From assembly GCA_035578905.1 (NCBI GenBank), contig JAQJVL010000175.1, positions 1,463,001-1,527,000 of the forward strand: a DNA stretch of 64,000 nucleotides. The letters are read 5' to 3'. The notes below the pieces were generated by a model. That model saw only the letters and a list, made by a program, of their open reading frames with translations, ran no database searches and had not been told where the DNA came from. This document shows, one piece after another, positions 22,135 through 34,429 of this stretch. Position 1 is the stretch's first letter, and each line of letters starts with the position of its first letter. The stretch comes from Stictocephala bisonia. Lineage: Eukaryota > Arthropoda > Insecta > Hemiptera > Membracidae. Made by a program: the position numbers and the translations under genes.

Positions 22135-24088
22135 CACTATATCATACTAAATCATAGAGTGTGATTCAAAACTATACAGCGATCTCTTGGGAACTCATTC
22201 TATAGTTAAAAATAAGAAAAAAAGTTCATATAAACATATGCCTGGAAACGCTTTGTTAGCGAGTTACGACTAGCAAAAAAGTTTACCTAGAACTCTGTAC
22301 CTTCGGTGAAGTAAGGCTGTATACAATTTTTAAGGTAATTACGAAGATACAAATATGATTGTTTCTTATGTATTTTAATCTGAAAAATTGAATAAAATTG
22401 GTTCCATAGTGGTAAAGGCAATACTTTCAGAGATATTTTATGTAAAACATTATAATTGGTGCAAAGAAATAACACATTTTTGTGTTTAACGTAAGATTAC
22501 TTCCATAATTGGTAAATAAATGTGTATTTTTCTTAAATAAATTTGTAGAAAATTTATTCTGAAAAGATTCATGTGAATTACTCAGGAAAAAAATTAATAA
22601 TAGATATTAAAATGTCGCTTTATTTAAAATCAAAACAGATGCACATAAAATGTACATTCTTAACTGCATAAAATATTAACTAATATTTAGGTCGGGAGTA
22701 ACAGCTGATCATTTATTCAAAACTGAACATTAACATAAAATTTATTTAACTTTATAAAAATGTAAAATTTACCTACAATAGTTGCTCAAAGTGTCCTCCG
22801 TTTTGACCAATGCACATTTTTGAATTAGTAAAACTTGTTTTTTTTTTTTTTCAATACAACTATTTTTAATTCAAAAAAGGATCACACAGTATCCAAACTT
22901 GTACACCCCATCGATGATGCTGCTTCTTTAGAAGGTACTGCTGTGGGACTTTTGGTGCCAATGAGTGACTAATCTATATAGAGAGCTTTTGACATATGTA
23001 ATTGTGACGAAACAGTAAATTTGCATAGTTAATTAAGGGCTGAAATCTTGCACATGGGTCAGGTGGATGTTGGTTTCAAACTAGTTCATTATTTACTATG
23101 TAGAAAATTCAGCTGGAATCTATCCTGGGCATTATCTGTCTAAACCATGGAAATGGAGGATGATGGAAAAGTACCAGTACGGGTAAATGGTAGGCTCTTG
23201 TATTATACCCATATTTATAATACAAGCAATAAAAGCTTTTTATTTCTTGCACTGTTACTGGAAGCCACTTAATTACCCTTGAGTTGTCTAGGAAATCATT
23301 ATTTTGTAAACATTGGTTGGCATATCTGTTAGTCTCCAGCACAATGAATATCAGACGGACGGCTAAATCGCATAGTCGCAAATAGCAATGTCGTAGCACT
23401 AAAAGGGTTAATAATATTTAACCTCATTCCAGTTCTTATTCTATCGTACATAGTGTGTCTGTATTATTTAATCATTCACCTATCTATACCGAAAGAATTC
23501 AAAATGTTATCATGGGTGTTGTTGCACTATAAAGACAAAATAGATTGTATTTATTTTTTCACTAACCTTTAGTCCAATATTGTGGTTGAAGCCTACCAAA
23601 GAAACTGATGTTCTGTATGGGCAATACCGGCCGGCAATGATGTCTTTTTCTTGATGTGGTTCCACCCAATAACATAAATATTTCACTGCGCACTCACAGC
23701 AACAGTCAGTTGTTTTATTTTCTTATCTAAAACAAGCAGCATCCAGACGAAAGTTTTGTTGGCTCCAAAGATTTTTAATTTTATGAGGGGGTTTTTGACC
23801 ACAAGAAATTGATTGACACCAGCCTCAAAAGTGGGAAAATTCTGATTTCTGCCCCAGAGGATCCTAGACGTTCTGTTTTATCAATGTCTAGCAGAAAAAA
23901 CAATATTGAACCATTATCAACTTCAAGCAGAAAAAAAATCCATCACAGCTGATGTGATGAGAGGACAACACGCATGAACAAACAACAGCTGATCTAAAAT
24001 ATTTCCTGGTTTTTACTATTTATGTGCAGGTTTTTCTTCTCAATTAGTTATATTTTTGTATGGGTTTACCTTGTCTGTTAGTGTGAAG
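22135..24088 (+). other. CNOT7 intron, middle part, no gene seen
   Basis: AT-rich with a poly-T tract near 22839-22851. A minus-strand ORF at 23109-23399 and others are short with no known motif. No transposase or paired element ends were found. Confidence 0.45.
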
Positions 24089-24364
24089 CACGGTAACTAG
24101 AAAAGACGGTAGGTATCACGACGAGGCTGCACAGTAGACTGTGACGTCTCATGGGCAAAATCAGCTGATTTGTTTATTCTATTAAATACTGGTAACTAAA
24201 TCTACCAATTACATAGAAGCATTCAGCTGAATAGTAAGAAAGTTATTTACCACTTATCAGCTGAAATTGTACTACAGGAATTAGAACAGTATTTTTGTCA
24301 CTTCGCCAATGTGACGTCATGGAAGATGCACGTGATACCTACCGTCTTTTTTCTAGGTACCGTG
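24089..24364. mobile_element. MITE with about 34-bp terminal inverted repeats
   Basis: The left end is cacggtaactagaaaagacg followed by gtaggtatcacg. The right end read inward is cacggtacctagaaaaaaga followed by cggtaggtatcacg. The unit is 276 bp with no ORF. Target duplication is not clear from the flanks (gtgaag / gtgcta). It could be non-autonomous for several DNA transposon superfamilies. Confidence 0.8.
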
Positions 24365-25366
24365 GTGCTAATTGTTTTCAAGACTGTCGTTTTTGTGTGT
24401 GTTGCTATAGTTACTTAGTAGTATAAGGTTATTTATTTTGCAGTATAAGGTTAACTCTTTTAAAATAAGCATTGTTTGCCCGAACTATATAGTATATGTT
24501 TGAAAACCTAGGAATGAAATGTGGAAGTCCTCGAAAACGAAGTTTTATTAATAATACCTTTCAGGTAAAAGGTAGAACAACAACAAAATATCCTCAGGAT
24601 CCTCTGGGAGATATGGATGCGACCTCTTCAAATTGCAAAATTCAACTGAGCAAAGCTCTGTCTCCTGGTACTTTCAAGAAAAAAAGCAGAAAAAATAATG
24701 TATTAAACTTTGAGCGTTGGCATGTAGAAGTACGTAATGCGTCTAACTAGCAGAGAAAGCCACATGTAGAAGAAAAAAATGTGAGCGGCCAAGAGACAAG
24801 ATACATTTGGCTTATCTAAGCCATCAGATTGAGGGGGACATGTAGTTCAAGGTGCACTTACCTGAACTCTATTAGAGAACAGTAGAACTAGAGTAATTGC
24901 TAAAAGATATCATTATTTTTTATTTATATATACATATATATATATATATATTTTAATATTAAGAATACTTGTGACATAATAAAGAATAATGAATACTGGT
25001 ATGTTTTGAATACTGAACAATGAGTTTAAAGCATACATCATCTTAGGTTTGGATGAAACCATCAAGTTTTTTAAAGGTAGTTTGTACTTTTTTTAAAAGG
25101 TAGTTAAATAGATTATTCAACAAAAAACAAAGAGCCACTTTGTTTTTTTTTTTGTTAATCAATCTATGAGTGGGGTAATTTTTCCATAAAAACATAACTT
25201 GATAACGTTCAATAAACGAGAAAACAATGGTAAGCCTCTTATTTCCTTAGAAAACAACCTTCAAACTCAGGCGCACATAATTTATGAGCGATCAGTAGTA
25301 GATGAGGTGCTAGAGTACCCTAATGTACAATGATTATATACTCTATTATTTTCATTAGTGACGTTT

Positions 25367-25397
<31 letters not shown>

Positions 25398-25607
25398 CTT
25401 AATGTTCAGGTTGTTTTACTGTTTTCTTGTGAAGATGTTAAGTGATATATTTATAAGCAGATATTAAATTTTATTTTCCAGCTCTCAGATTTGGTCTACA
25501 AGTCTACTTTGTATAATATTAAATTATTTGGAACATTGCATTTTTTTTGGTTTTATGGTATATGGCATACACTTATATTTGTTGACATACATTTTGATTT
25601 ATTTCAG
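24365..25607 (+). other. CNOT7 intron, right part
   Basis: It contains a plus-strand ORF of 84 codons at 24496-24750 (basic, no recognised motif; KKKSRKNN near its end), a TA-rich microsatellite at about 24926-24955, and a long poly-T tract at about 25371-25397. It ends in the acceptor atttatttcag at 25597-25607. Confidence 0.5.
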
Positions 25608-25730
25608 ATGTTCTTCGAGGATAATATAGATGACATGAAATACTGTGGTCATCTCTATGGGCTAGGGACATCATTTGTAGTAAACGGAAACACATTTCAT
25701 GATAACGGTGACAACAGCAGTTCGTCATGA
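25608..25730 (+). CDS. CNOT7: CNOT7/Pop2 (Caf1) deadenylase, terminal exon
   Basis: It follows acceptor ATTTCAG and continues phase 0 from the exon at 17851-17991. Its 40 codons and TGA read MFFEDNIDDMKYCGHLYGLG, then TSFVVNGNTFHDNGDNSSSS. FFED.IDD.KYCGHLYGLG is the invariant end of the Caf1/CNOT7 nuclease domain, and the Ser/Asn-rich tail is the variable C-terminus seen in insect Pop2 proteins. The human protein has a different, acidic tail, so the tail argues for an insect. No lesion is visible. Confidence 0.96.
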   Translation: MFFEDNIDDMKYCGHLYGLGTSFVVNGNTFHDNGDNSSSS

Positions 25731-26003
25731 TACAGTCTATGTGACTGAACAAATTCCGTAGTACCTGTCAGCAATTTGGTATCCATATCAGGGGATTTTT
25801 ATATAGTATAATATTTATAATTGTAAAATAAAATAATTTTCTTGTAAGTAATTTATTAGATTATTTTCTTAAACATTAGTGGAGATTTCAGTTCAATCCA
25901 TTATATGAAAGCTGATATTATCTGTTTGTATTATAAGGTTGTTTGGACTGTAACTGTTTCGCAGATGAAACATTATTACTATTGCAACTTTATTCAAATA
26001 AAT
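25731..26003 (+). other. Likely CNOT7 3' UTR
   Basis: Follows the TGA directly. Candidate poly(A) signals AATAAA occur at 25827-25832 and near 25998. The true cleavage site cannot be told from sequence alone, and CNOT7 3' UTRs in other animals can be much longer. Confidence 0.45.
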
Positions 26004-29000
26004 TAAAAGGTTGAAATCATCTTAGAATCAGTGAGATTAGAGAAAACTTAGCTAATAATTATTGACACTGGAATTATAGTGAAGTGTAATAAATTTATCA
26101 AAGAGTACATAAACATTACACTTGCTTCAAGTTATTGCCGTCGTCTTCTTTAGACATCAGTTTATTCTGATTCTTTGTGTTTTCCTTTTGTTTGCATTTT
26201 CCATTTCATAATAACATTTTACAAACTACTTTATTCAGTAAAAAATAAAGGTTTTTTATAGTTAACTATATTTTTTTATTTACTCTTTAATTTTGTAATT
26301 GCTGTTTTTATTTAAAACTGAGTATGTTCAAATTTCAGGTGAATATTCAAACAGTAAAAACAGCTTGAAATAATTTGTCATTGCCAGTAAATATTTGATA
26401 TTTCTTTACAAATTAGGTTCTAAAAAATGTATGAAGCCAAGTCTAACTACACCACTTATGGATTATGTACATAAAAATTGACTATCTTGTAAAATAAATG
26501 TACTATAAAATCAGATTCAAATATAAATTATACCTAAGGATTTATTTGAAAAATAAACAGATATAGTTTGGAAATAGATGGCTTATTACAGAAAAACATT
26601 CCTTACAAAATTAAAACAAAAATATGAGTAGAAGAAATTTATTAACATTTAGAAAAGTACGGTCTGTTTTGCCATAAATGTTAGTAAGATATTTATCCTT
26701 ATTTCTTAGAATATAAAAAAAAAAAAACCTATACAAATATGCCATTTGTATGTAAAAGGCAGTCTGTGTTGCCATATTTATAGTAACATCTGTTATCACT
26801 ATATACAACCATTTATCTCATTTCCTTCATATTATGGTAATGGTTTGTGATCGTTCAATATATAAGCCAAATGTTCCTAAAATAAGCCTAAGAAGCTACT
26901 GATTATAGAAATTTCTCAACTGATTTTCAAAAAGATATTTTTATGCCTGTTGATGCTGTAGTTTGAGAAAACTATCATTGTTGATATAGATATTGTTTGA
27001 TATCACTCCTAATCACTTCTACTATGTTTTACATAATCACACACAAATTCAAGTTGGGTACCAAACTAAATAATTTGTTATAGAACTAAAGGAAATATCT
27101 GATTAGAAAATAAATAGTTAATTTTAATAATAGTGGTTAAAACACAGTTGTATTTAAAACTAGATTTTTCAGGTTAAGTTGCCATAACAATTTTATCAAT
27201 AGGTTATAAACTGTTCCCATTGCTCTTGGTTCTACAAATGATTGCTGCTTTTAATTACACGTTAAAGCACGCTGAGTTTAGACTACCATCAGACAGATCT
27301 CACTTAAAACATTACTCACACATTTTAAGATTGTGGTTAGTGGTGAAAAAAATACCTACTAGTTCTCAATACTGAGAAATAAATTAAGTCATCAAATGTT
27401 AAACAGTGTAAATAATGGAAGAATCAATATGATTTACAATTTACATAGCTTTACCATTGATTACTGTCCTGGAGAATTCAGGTAAGTTAACGCTTTTCTG
27501 TTTTATTTGCTTTGTGTTGTGAATTATTTCTGCTAAGGATTTGATTATTGGTAAATAAGTACAATTGTTCATAAAATGTAATATATTATAGATATAAGTC
27601 ATTTTTAAATGGATCATTAGTGTTTATTAAACTTTTAATTATTTTTATACTGAATATTTATTTTACTATGCTAATCTCACATTTGTTACCCTGTACATTG
27701 TTTTTTATCATTTTGTAATTGTATTTTATTATTAGCGTCTATTGGAGCTTCTTTGGATTATTTATAAAGCTATGATTTTGAAGGATTTTTAATGCCTTTT
27801 TTGTTTTCTTTAATCACGTAACAACAAATTGTCCTGTACCTCAAACTAGTCCAAGTCTTTGTTAATAATTTCTTGTTAATAATGTCCAGGCATACAATTT
27901 TTTAGAATTACCTTCTTTTAAGTATACATGTAACCTAAGTCTTTTCAACGATTTGAAATGAAAACATCTGCATGTCCTAAGTGTTTTACGTTATAGTATA
28001 TAGTTATTTTTTAACATATATAATGAATATAGATTATATTTTGACACTCCAGTTAATTTTAGAATAAGTAAATATAATAAGTTTATCTTATTTTATTGTA
28101 GCATAAATTAAATAGCAGTGTAATCAGTCAGAGCCAATAATGTATTGTTTAGTTAGTCATTTTCAATAAATTAGTAGAACAATTGAAAAATGATAGTTTG
28201 TTTATTCTAAAACATGAATCCGAGACATAAATAGTACTGATTGTACAAACATCCCCTGATATTGTTATAAATTGTTCTTCAGGAATGTCGAATCATTAAA
28301 CATACTTTTCTCAAGTTTGTTTTCTCTATCAACATTAGCATTTTTTAATATTTAGAATTTATTTCAGTGTAATTATTTTTGTACTTGTATGTTTAGAACT
28401 CTGGTAGGGACGGTTGCTGGATCAAGTGCTATATGTTGTATATCATAGTATTTTAACAAGACATCCCTATTGTGACTCAAATTATGTCATTAAATGGTTT
28501 TTAGAGTATCTGTAATTATGTATTTTAATATTTTCCTCACATACAACATCGACGTCGTAACTAACAAGATTACTTGACTACTAGCAAATATTCTATGCAA
28601 ACTCAATCTACAGTTTTTTACAATTTTAATGATGTAGCTACGATTAAAGGATTCTACAATATCGTTTTATGACTTTATATTATAGAAGTAAAACAGTTGA
28701 GTGTCTTATTGATGTTGAAAGTGTCTGGATGGTGCAGACCCATATCAAGTGTACGGTGAGGTATCACCTGTGCTGCTCCAGTAGTTTGTACTTCATATAG
28801 AGCCTTTGGGTTTAAATTGAGTCGTACATATACCTTGCAATATCTAACTTGGTTTAGTGCCCAATCTGCTTGAGCAGTAACTGAATAACTGACATAGAGT
28901 AATCTAGCATAGAGCAAAAAAGACGTGACGCAACACAACACATGATAGTATACTGACATGGATTTGGGCACAAACCAGTGGTTAAATTCTTAAGCGGAAC

Positions 29001-31045
29001 ATTTTTAAAAAGATGAAAAAAGTTACTGCCAGGTGATAAATGCCTCAATTTGAAAGAATAATGATTTTTAGGATGTAATAAAATTAATAACTGAGTACCC
29101 TTTAACATTTTTTATTAAAATTGATTAAACACAACATGTTTCAACTTTATTGTCATTTTCAAGTGTAAATAAAATAATTAAGTTAAGTATATAATAATTC
29201 TTTAAATAAAATTATAAAACATGCGATTTTTATAAATATTGATGAATATGGATAGTAATGATTTTATATAAAAGTTGCTGAAGAAAGAATCTTTCAAATA
29301 TATATTTTGAATCTTTCAAAAGTTTTATTTTGACATGTTGATGTTATAGTGCTACTATTTGAAGAACTCTCATTAATCTGCCCCAAACCGCCAAGTCACC
29401 ACTGCAATGTTGATAATGCATTTAGTAGGGATACCTTTTACCGACGCAGGCTAGAAAAATTACATATTATTTTATTATAAATTAACTAATTTAATGATAA
29501 AAATGTCTTGATACCTGTAGCATAAAATTGACATCTACTAAGCCTGTCTTTAAAGTAAAAAATATAAGTTTTGTGATTGAAAACCTGTTAATTAAAATAC
29601 TATTATTTATGAAAATCATTGTACTTTTAGATTATTGAATTCTAGAACGTTTCCCAGTAAATAACTAAAAAAATACCTACTAAATGAAATGAAATGTGAA
29701 GAAGCTTGATTATGATGAAATGTGAAACAGTTAGGTGCTAAAAATCTTAACGAAGGGACACAAAATTAATGGCCAGCTGTATCACTAGCTCTGAGCAATT
29801 ACATATTGGCTAGGTGGATTACATGGTTTTCTGTGTGTATGATGACGGGAACTGGGCGGGAACGTTGGACCTATTACTAGGTTACAGTGATGTAGCGGCT
29901 ACTTTGTCTTCAGTGGTGAGGTTGATATGGAGTTTGGGGACGCAGTGTTGTCTTCATCTTCTTCCTTGTCTTCACAATTATGACCACCGTCTGTTCATTT
30001 GTCATTGGGCTATCAATTAATGACACTTTTTAAGTAATGGTCAGCCTTAGTTTGTAAGAATGACTACATTTGATCATCTATACTCATTCGCCCATGTATT
30101 GACAATCGGCAAATAAAGTATAAATAAAATAAAAAATACTGAAAGGAAATAAAATTATAGCAGAGTGAAGAACTTAAATAAATATCTATAAGCTTTTATT
30201 TATTAACACACCAATTATTATTATCAAGATTTACAAAAATATGGGTTGTTATGAAAGGACTTCCCTACATACTTTCCTATATAATTTATTTTTAGCCTAA
30301 TAATGGTCAACTAACTAACTACTGTCTCAGGAATTTAAACCACATAGTATTTTACGATTTTTTTAGAATTCTATAACTCTTAGCTCCAAGAAGCTTTATT
30401 ACAGCTCTACCCTTTGCGGCAGTAAAAGTAGAGCAAGTCCTTATCAGAATCAGTATGCTTATGCATTGTGACACTGTTAGTTCATTGATCTTGAAAGTTG
30501 CCTGAGCTAAACCTTGCACAGCTCACATTGCCATGGCCTGTGACGGACTATTGAGGTTCTACTGTATTACAAAAGAAACATATTTCAATAATACATTCAG
30601 CAATATATGACAATGATTACTTTGCCAATTGAGATTAAAGCATGAGTATGGACACAATGCTAGTTCATAAGTTTGACATTTATAAGTCGTACCCTTTTTC
30701 TTTTGTGGCATCCTAGTTGAGTGTTTGCACACATAACACGGGACTAAAGTTTGAAAGTTTTTTGTTGGCATTGGATAGTTCATGGCTAGTAAATTTGTTG
30801 GAGATTTCCAACGTTTAAAGTGATAAAAAAAGGAAAATAATCACTTTGGGTGTTAATAACTACGTTATTCTACATACAAAACTTTTTTAATTAACCTATA
30901 TCATTCTAAGAAATACCTATATCATTAAACAATACATGCTTATAGATTCGGCCTGCGGTTTCACCAAGACACTGCTACAGTCCCATTTGTACATCTCCGC
31001 AAGTCACCTTGTAAAGAAGATCGGCCTACGGCAGTATGACCATGA
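26004..31045. other. AT-rich region without a supported gene
   Basis: ORFs at 28675-28971 (-), 29814-30020 (+) and 30559-30783 (-) have no recognisable motif. A good splice-donor-like CAGGTAAGTTAAC occurs at 27478 without a supporting exon. The region may be a long 3' UTR or intergenic DNA; there is no paired repeat end. Confidence 0.4.
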
Positions 31046-31300
31046 ATTTTGGTTTTTGGGGCAGTGGAGCCCATAAACATGGTCTTTCCTAAAATATGAT
31101 GGTATACTAGTAATTAAGAGAAGAATACCTTTAATTTGATACCCCCATAGGTGTATTAGTTTAACATGATCTAATGTTGGGTTTTTTAGTATATTTTCTA
31201 TTTGGGAGGGGGCAAAGCCCGTAAATGTTGTCTCTTCTGAAATGTAGTAGTAGGCTATAATGTTATTTAGGAGATAAATACCTATAGTTTGATACCCCAC
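31046..31300. repeat. Tandem repeat, two diverged units of about 148 bp
   Basis: Both units contain a purine-rich lead (ggggcagtgg / gggagggggcaaa), gcccataaacatggtct / gcccgtaaatgttgtct, a ctgaaatgtag / ctaaaatatga word, and a gaa/ata-rich segment ending ttgataccccc. The minus-strand ORF across them (31004-31300) is internally repetitive for this reason and is not evidence of a protein. Confidence 0.6.
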
Positions 31301-31359
31301 TCTCCACTAGAAGACGAAATGGTTCCATATTGTTTTTTCTGCTAGGATATTAACACTGG

Positions 31360-31900
31360 ACTTCTACGAGCCTCTGAGGCAGTAAACAGGATTTTCCCAG
31401 GATTGAGGCCGGTGCCAAACCATTTCATGTGCTGCAAAACCCCAGAAAATTAAAAATACTTTGTGCCAAAAAATGTCATCTGGACGATGCTTGTTTTAGA
31501 TAATAACACGAGAATTTAATGATTAATTATAAAAATAAATACAAATAGAATATAAACTCGGTAATTAGTAAGGAGTGGTAAAAAGGAAAACAGTGATAGC
31601 GAAAAACAATCTGACAAAGTACAATTGGTAATCATACACAAACACGTGTTAATAATTAAATAATTCCACCACATACGGACAAGTAAATAAACAAAACACA
31701 CATAATCTTCTAAACAATAAATTGTTAAAAAATGCCCACATGGGACGTCTAAGAGCCTATGAGGCAAAAATCAGAATTTTCCCAGGGTTGAAACCGGTGC
31801 CAATAGATTTCTCGTGGTCAGAAACCCGCAAAAAATAAAAAAAATCCTTTGAGCAAAAAATTTCATCCGGACGTGGCTTGTTTTAAATAAGATAATGAAT
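31360..31900. repeat. Direct repeat pair of about 140 bp
   Basis: 31362-31505 and 31747-31890 share gagcct.tgaggca, attttcccagg.ttga, ccggtgccaa, aaacc..caaaaaat-type words and catc.ggacg..gcttgtttta. They are about 385 bp apart with unrelated AT-rich DNA between. They could be long terminal repeats of a small element or an ancient tandem pair split by insertion. Confidence 0.55.
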
Positions 31901-31989
31901 TTAAATATTTGTTTGTCAATATTTAGAAATAAGAAAAAAGAAAATGAAATCTATATATAATTAAACATATGAAGAAGCTTCTGGGGCCT

Positions 31990-33600
31990 AAACAAGCTGC
32001 TAAGCAGCAATATTCGTGTAGGAAAGCAAAATCAGAATCTATAAAACCAATAATACTATATGGCTGTGAAGTTTGGCCTCTATGAGTCTTCAGAAAAGAA
32101 GCTCATAGCTTTGGAACACAAAGTACTTGGGACAATATTTGGACCTATTTATGAAGCAGGAGTGTGAAGTAGGGATGTCCAAAAGTAACAGCATCAGTTT
32201 CTTTGCATCAGTTGATACAATTTAACTCTAATACCGGTACGCTGCGGAATTTCCGCAGTTTCTTTTCTTAAAACCGGTAGACTGCGGAAATTCCGCAGTT
32301 TGACAGCACGCGACATAATCACGTCACAAAATAAACGTTAGCTGTATCGATATGATTCTTTCACCATTGTAATCATCGAAAGATACCGAATCCGATGTTA
32401 TACATCGATTATTGTTTAGATGTCTTTGCATCGATGTTACAAAGTGATGAAAAAGAAGCATCTGGGACCGGTTGCTATTACTCCAAAGTAGACGCTGTCA
32501 GTCATTTGTTGTGTTGTGTTTGTTTATGTGAAAGTAATTATTATTTCTTTATTTTGTTAGTGTTGTTAGTTGTTAATGAATTAATAATGTAAGAAAATAC
32601 CATTATGGTAATTTTAAGACTAATTATAAGTCTGTAGATGTGATAGTCAATTATTTATGAATTTTTATTTACAATGATTTCCATGGTAACAAAATTTTAG
32701 GTTTATGTAGTAGTCACGGATATTATACAACTTTTTTATTCATAAACATATCTCTATATATTTTATATTTTCTAAAACTAGACAACATTTGCTACAAATT
32801 GGCTATCTTGGAGTATAAAATTTATAAATATTATATAATTTTATAGGCATACCCCCACCCTTTTTTTATTTTTACTAATGCATTTTTGTAAATTTCAAAC
32901 GTCAGAAAAAAACATACATATTTTATATGTACATTTGCATGCTAATATGATTGCCTGGTTCATTGTGAGAGTGCAAGGATATATAATACAACCAGGTTTA
33001 TTATATTTTGCTATTTTTATGAATTTTATAAAAGATTTTAACGAAATGAGGAAAAACAGCCCGCCGGTTTAGGAAAATATAGCCGCCGGTAGTAGGAATA
33101 ACTGATGCGAAAAGTAACTAATGTGTGAGACTACCTGATGCAACAGGAAAGGATACTCCACATATCCCGCTTGCCTGTTCTGTTTCTATCAGACAACACA
33201 AGTCATGCGGCTAGTTTCAACAGCAACAGAATGCCAGATGACCACTTCCTGTTGCATGGACTGACCACTTCTTGTGTTGGCAAATTGAACTGTTACATCA
33301 GTTAAGCAAAAGTAGCAGCTTGGTACATCTCTAGTGTGAAGGATCGGAAAAAATAGGGAATTGAGAAAGATTTATTGTGAGCCGTATATAATTGTAACAA
33401 TAAAAAGCAAGCGCTCAACAATGTCTGGGCCACATATTAAGAGGGGACATACCAGCATGATGAAGCAGATTTTTGATGGTAGACCTAATAGCAGAAGACG
33501 CCTCTAGGAAGGGCCAAGACTGCGTTGGAGAAACTAAGCGCTGAAGGATGTAAGAAGACTTGAGGACAGTGGAGGGGGTCATTGGCAATACCAAACACCA
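31990..33600 (+). pseudogene. Non-LTR reverse transcriptase C-terminus, split by a hAT insertion
   Basis: At 32040-32161 the plus strand reads KPIILYGCEVWPL, then after a frame change SEKKLIALEHKVLGTIFGPI and YEAGV. At 33350-33560 it resumes with ELRKIYCEPYIIVTIKS and GPRLRWRN.ALKDVRRLE. The motif order YG.E.W..., E..L...E..L..IFGP, EL...Y.EP, GPRLRW is the thumb and C-terminus of an RTE/related LINE polymerase. The missing part between GV and RELRKIY is exactly where the 32170-33333 element sits. Stops and frameshifts show decay independent of the insertion. Confidence 0.65.
32170..33333. mobile_element. hAT-type non-autonomous element with 8-bp TSD
   Basis: The 8-bp duplication gtgtgaag lies at 32162-32169 and 33334-33341. 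The inner ends are tagggatgtcc on the left and, read inward from the right, tagagatgtacc, a TAGGGATG-type hAT terminus different from the CAGGGCC group in this window. Subterminal sequence carries two inverted palindromes, ctgcggaatttccgcag and ctgcggaaattccgcag, at about 32243-32300. No transposase ORF is present in the 1164 bp. Confidence 0.85.
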
Positions 33601-34429
33601 TCTTGGGTTAACATGGCCATAGAAGTAATTAAAGTAAAATGCTGCCATATAAAGAGGTTTTTCTAAAAAAACTAAGGCAACAATTTTATCTTGATTATTA
33701 CCATGTTAATTTTTGTGCCATCAACTTTCTCTAGTGTCCCAATTAAAGGTCTATTAAATACTTTAAAAAGTGTTAAATGAGACCCTCTCTAAATACTTTA
33801 AAAAAACCTCTCTACTTTTTGACATGAAAAGTTTCTATTTCAGTTATTTTTATTATTGCTTATAGCTATATTTTGATCAAACTTGTTTTTTGTGATATAT
33901 TTACAAAATATCACTAAAAAATAAGTATTTTTTTGGACTAAAAACAAAAATGTTTAGGGGCTAATATAAAAAAGTATTAACTGCACCAACAATTCATATA
34001 GAACTTTTTTTTAGATCTGTCTCCTCTATTGAATTTTGAGGTTGTTTTGTAAGTAAATTCCCATCTGCAACAATTTGTGGTATCAACCCCTAGAGTAAAA
34101 GCACACATAGGCTTATATAACTTGTTTCTTGGGATATTTTGTAGCCACTGAAATCCATCTCATCCGAAGGGTCAAATAGAAACAACTAAATGGATTGGTG
34201 CAATAAAAGAAGATTTATCAGCAGGTCTACAGCATACATTTATGGGTGTGTAGGTGATACCCATTTTGTGTATGGATGGGTCAATACCACTGTAGGCTTA
34301 CGGTCGGGCAGGTGTTTTAATACTACTGGAGGTGTATACCAGGTATTTTAATACTAAAGGAGGCTGTGTCAATACCACACTGTTCGTGTATGGGTGGTGG
34401 TTGGGTCAATATTAAAGACGGTTCACTTC
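33601..34429. other. No gene seen
   Basis: AT-rich. At 34230-34420 there is loosely repeated wording (ggtcaatacca, ttttaatactaN..ggagg) that may be a decayed repeat. Confidence 0.35.

Noticed and set aside
24496..24750. 84-codon basic ORF in the CNOT7 intron
   Set aside because: Does not belong to CNOT7, has no known domain, and chance ORFs of this length occur in 64 kb.
27400..27490. Consensus-like splice donor CAGGTAAGT after a short ATG frame
   Set aside because: The frame closes after five codons and no acceptor/exon pair could be identified.
28675..28971. Minus-strand 98-codon ORF with plausible codon use
   Set aside because: No recognised motif, no supporting splice sites or homologue that I know. 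Not listed as a gene.
29814..30020. Plus-strand 68-codon ORF of moderately GC-rich composition
   Set aside because: No motif recognised. May be part of a decayed LINE, but I could not tie it to one.
31004..31300. 98-codon ORF with internal protein repeat
   Set aside because: Repetition follows the underlying 148-bp DNA tandem repeat; no protein family recognised.
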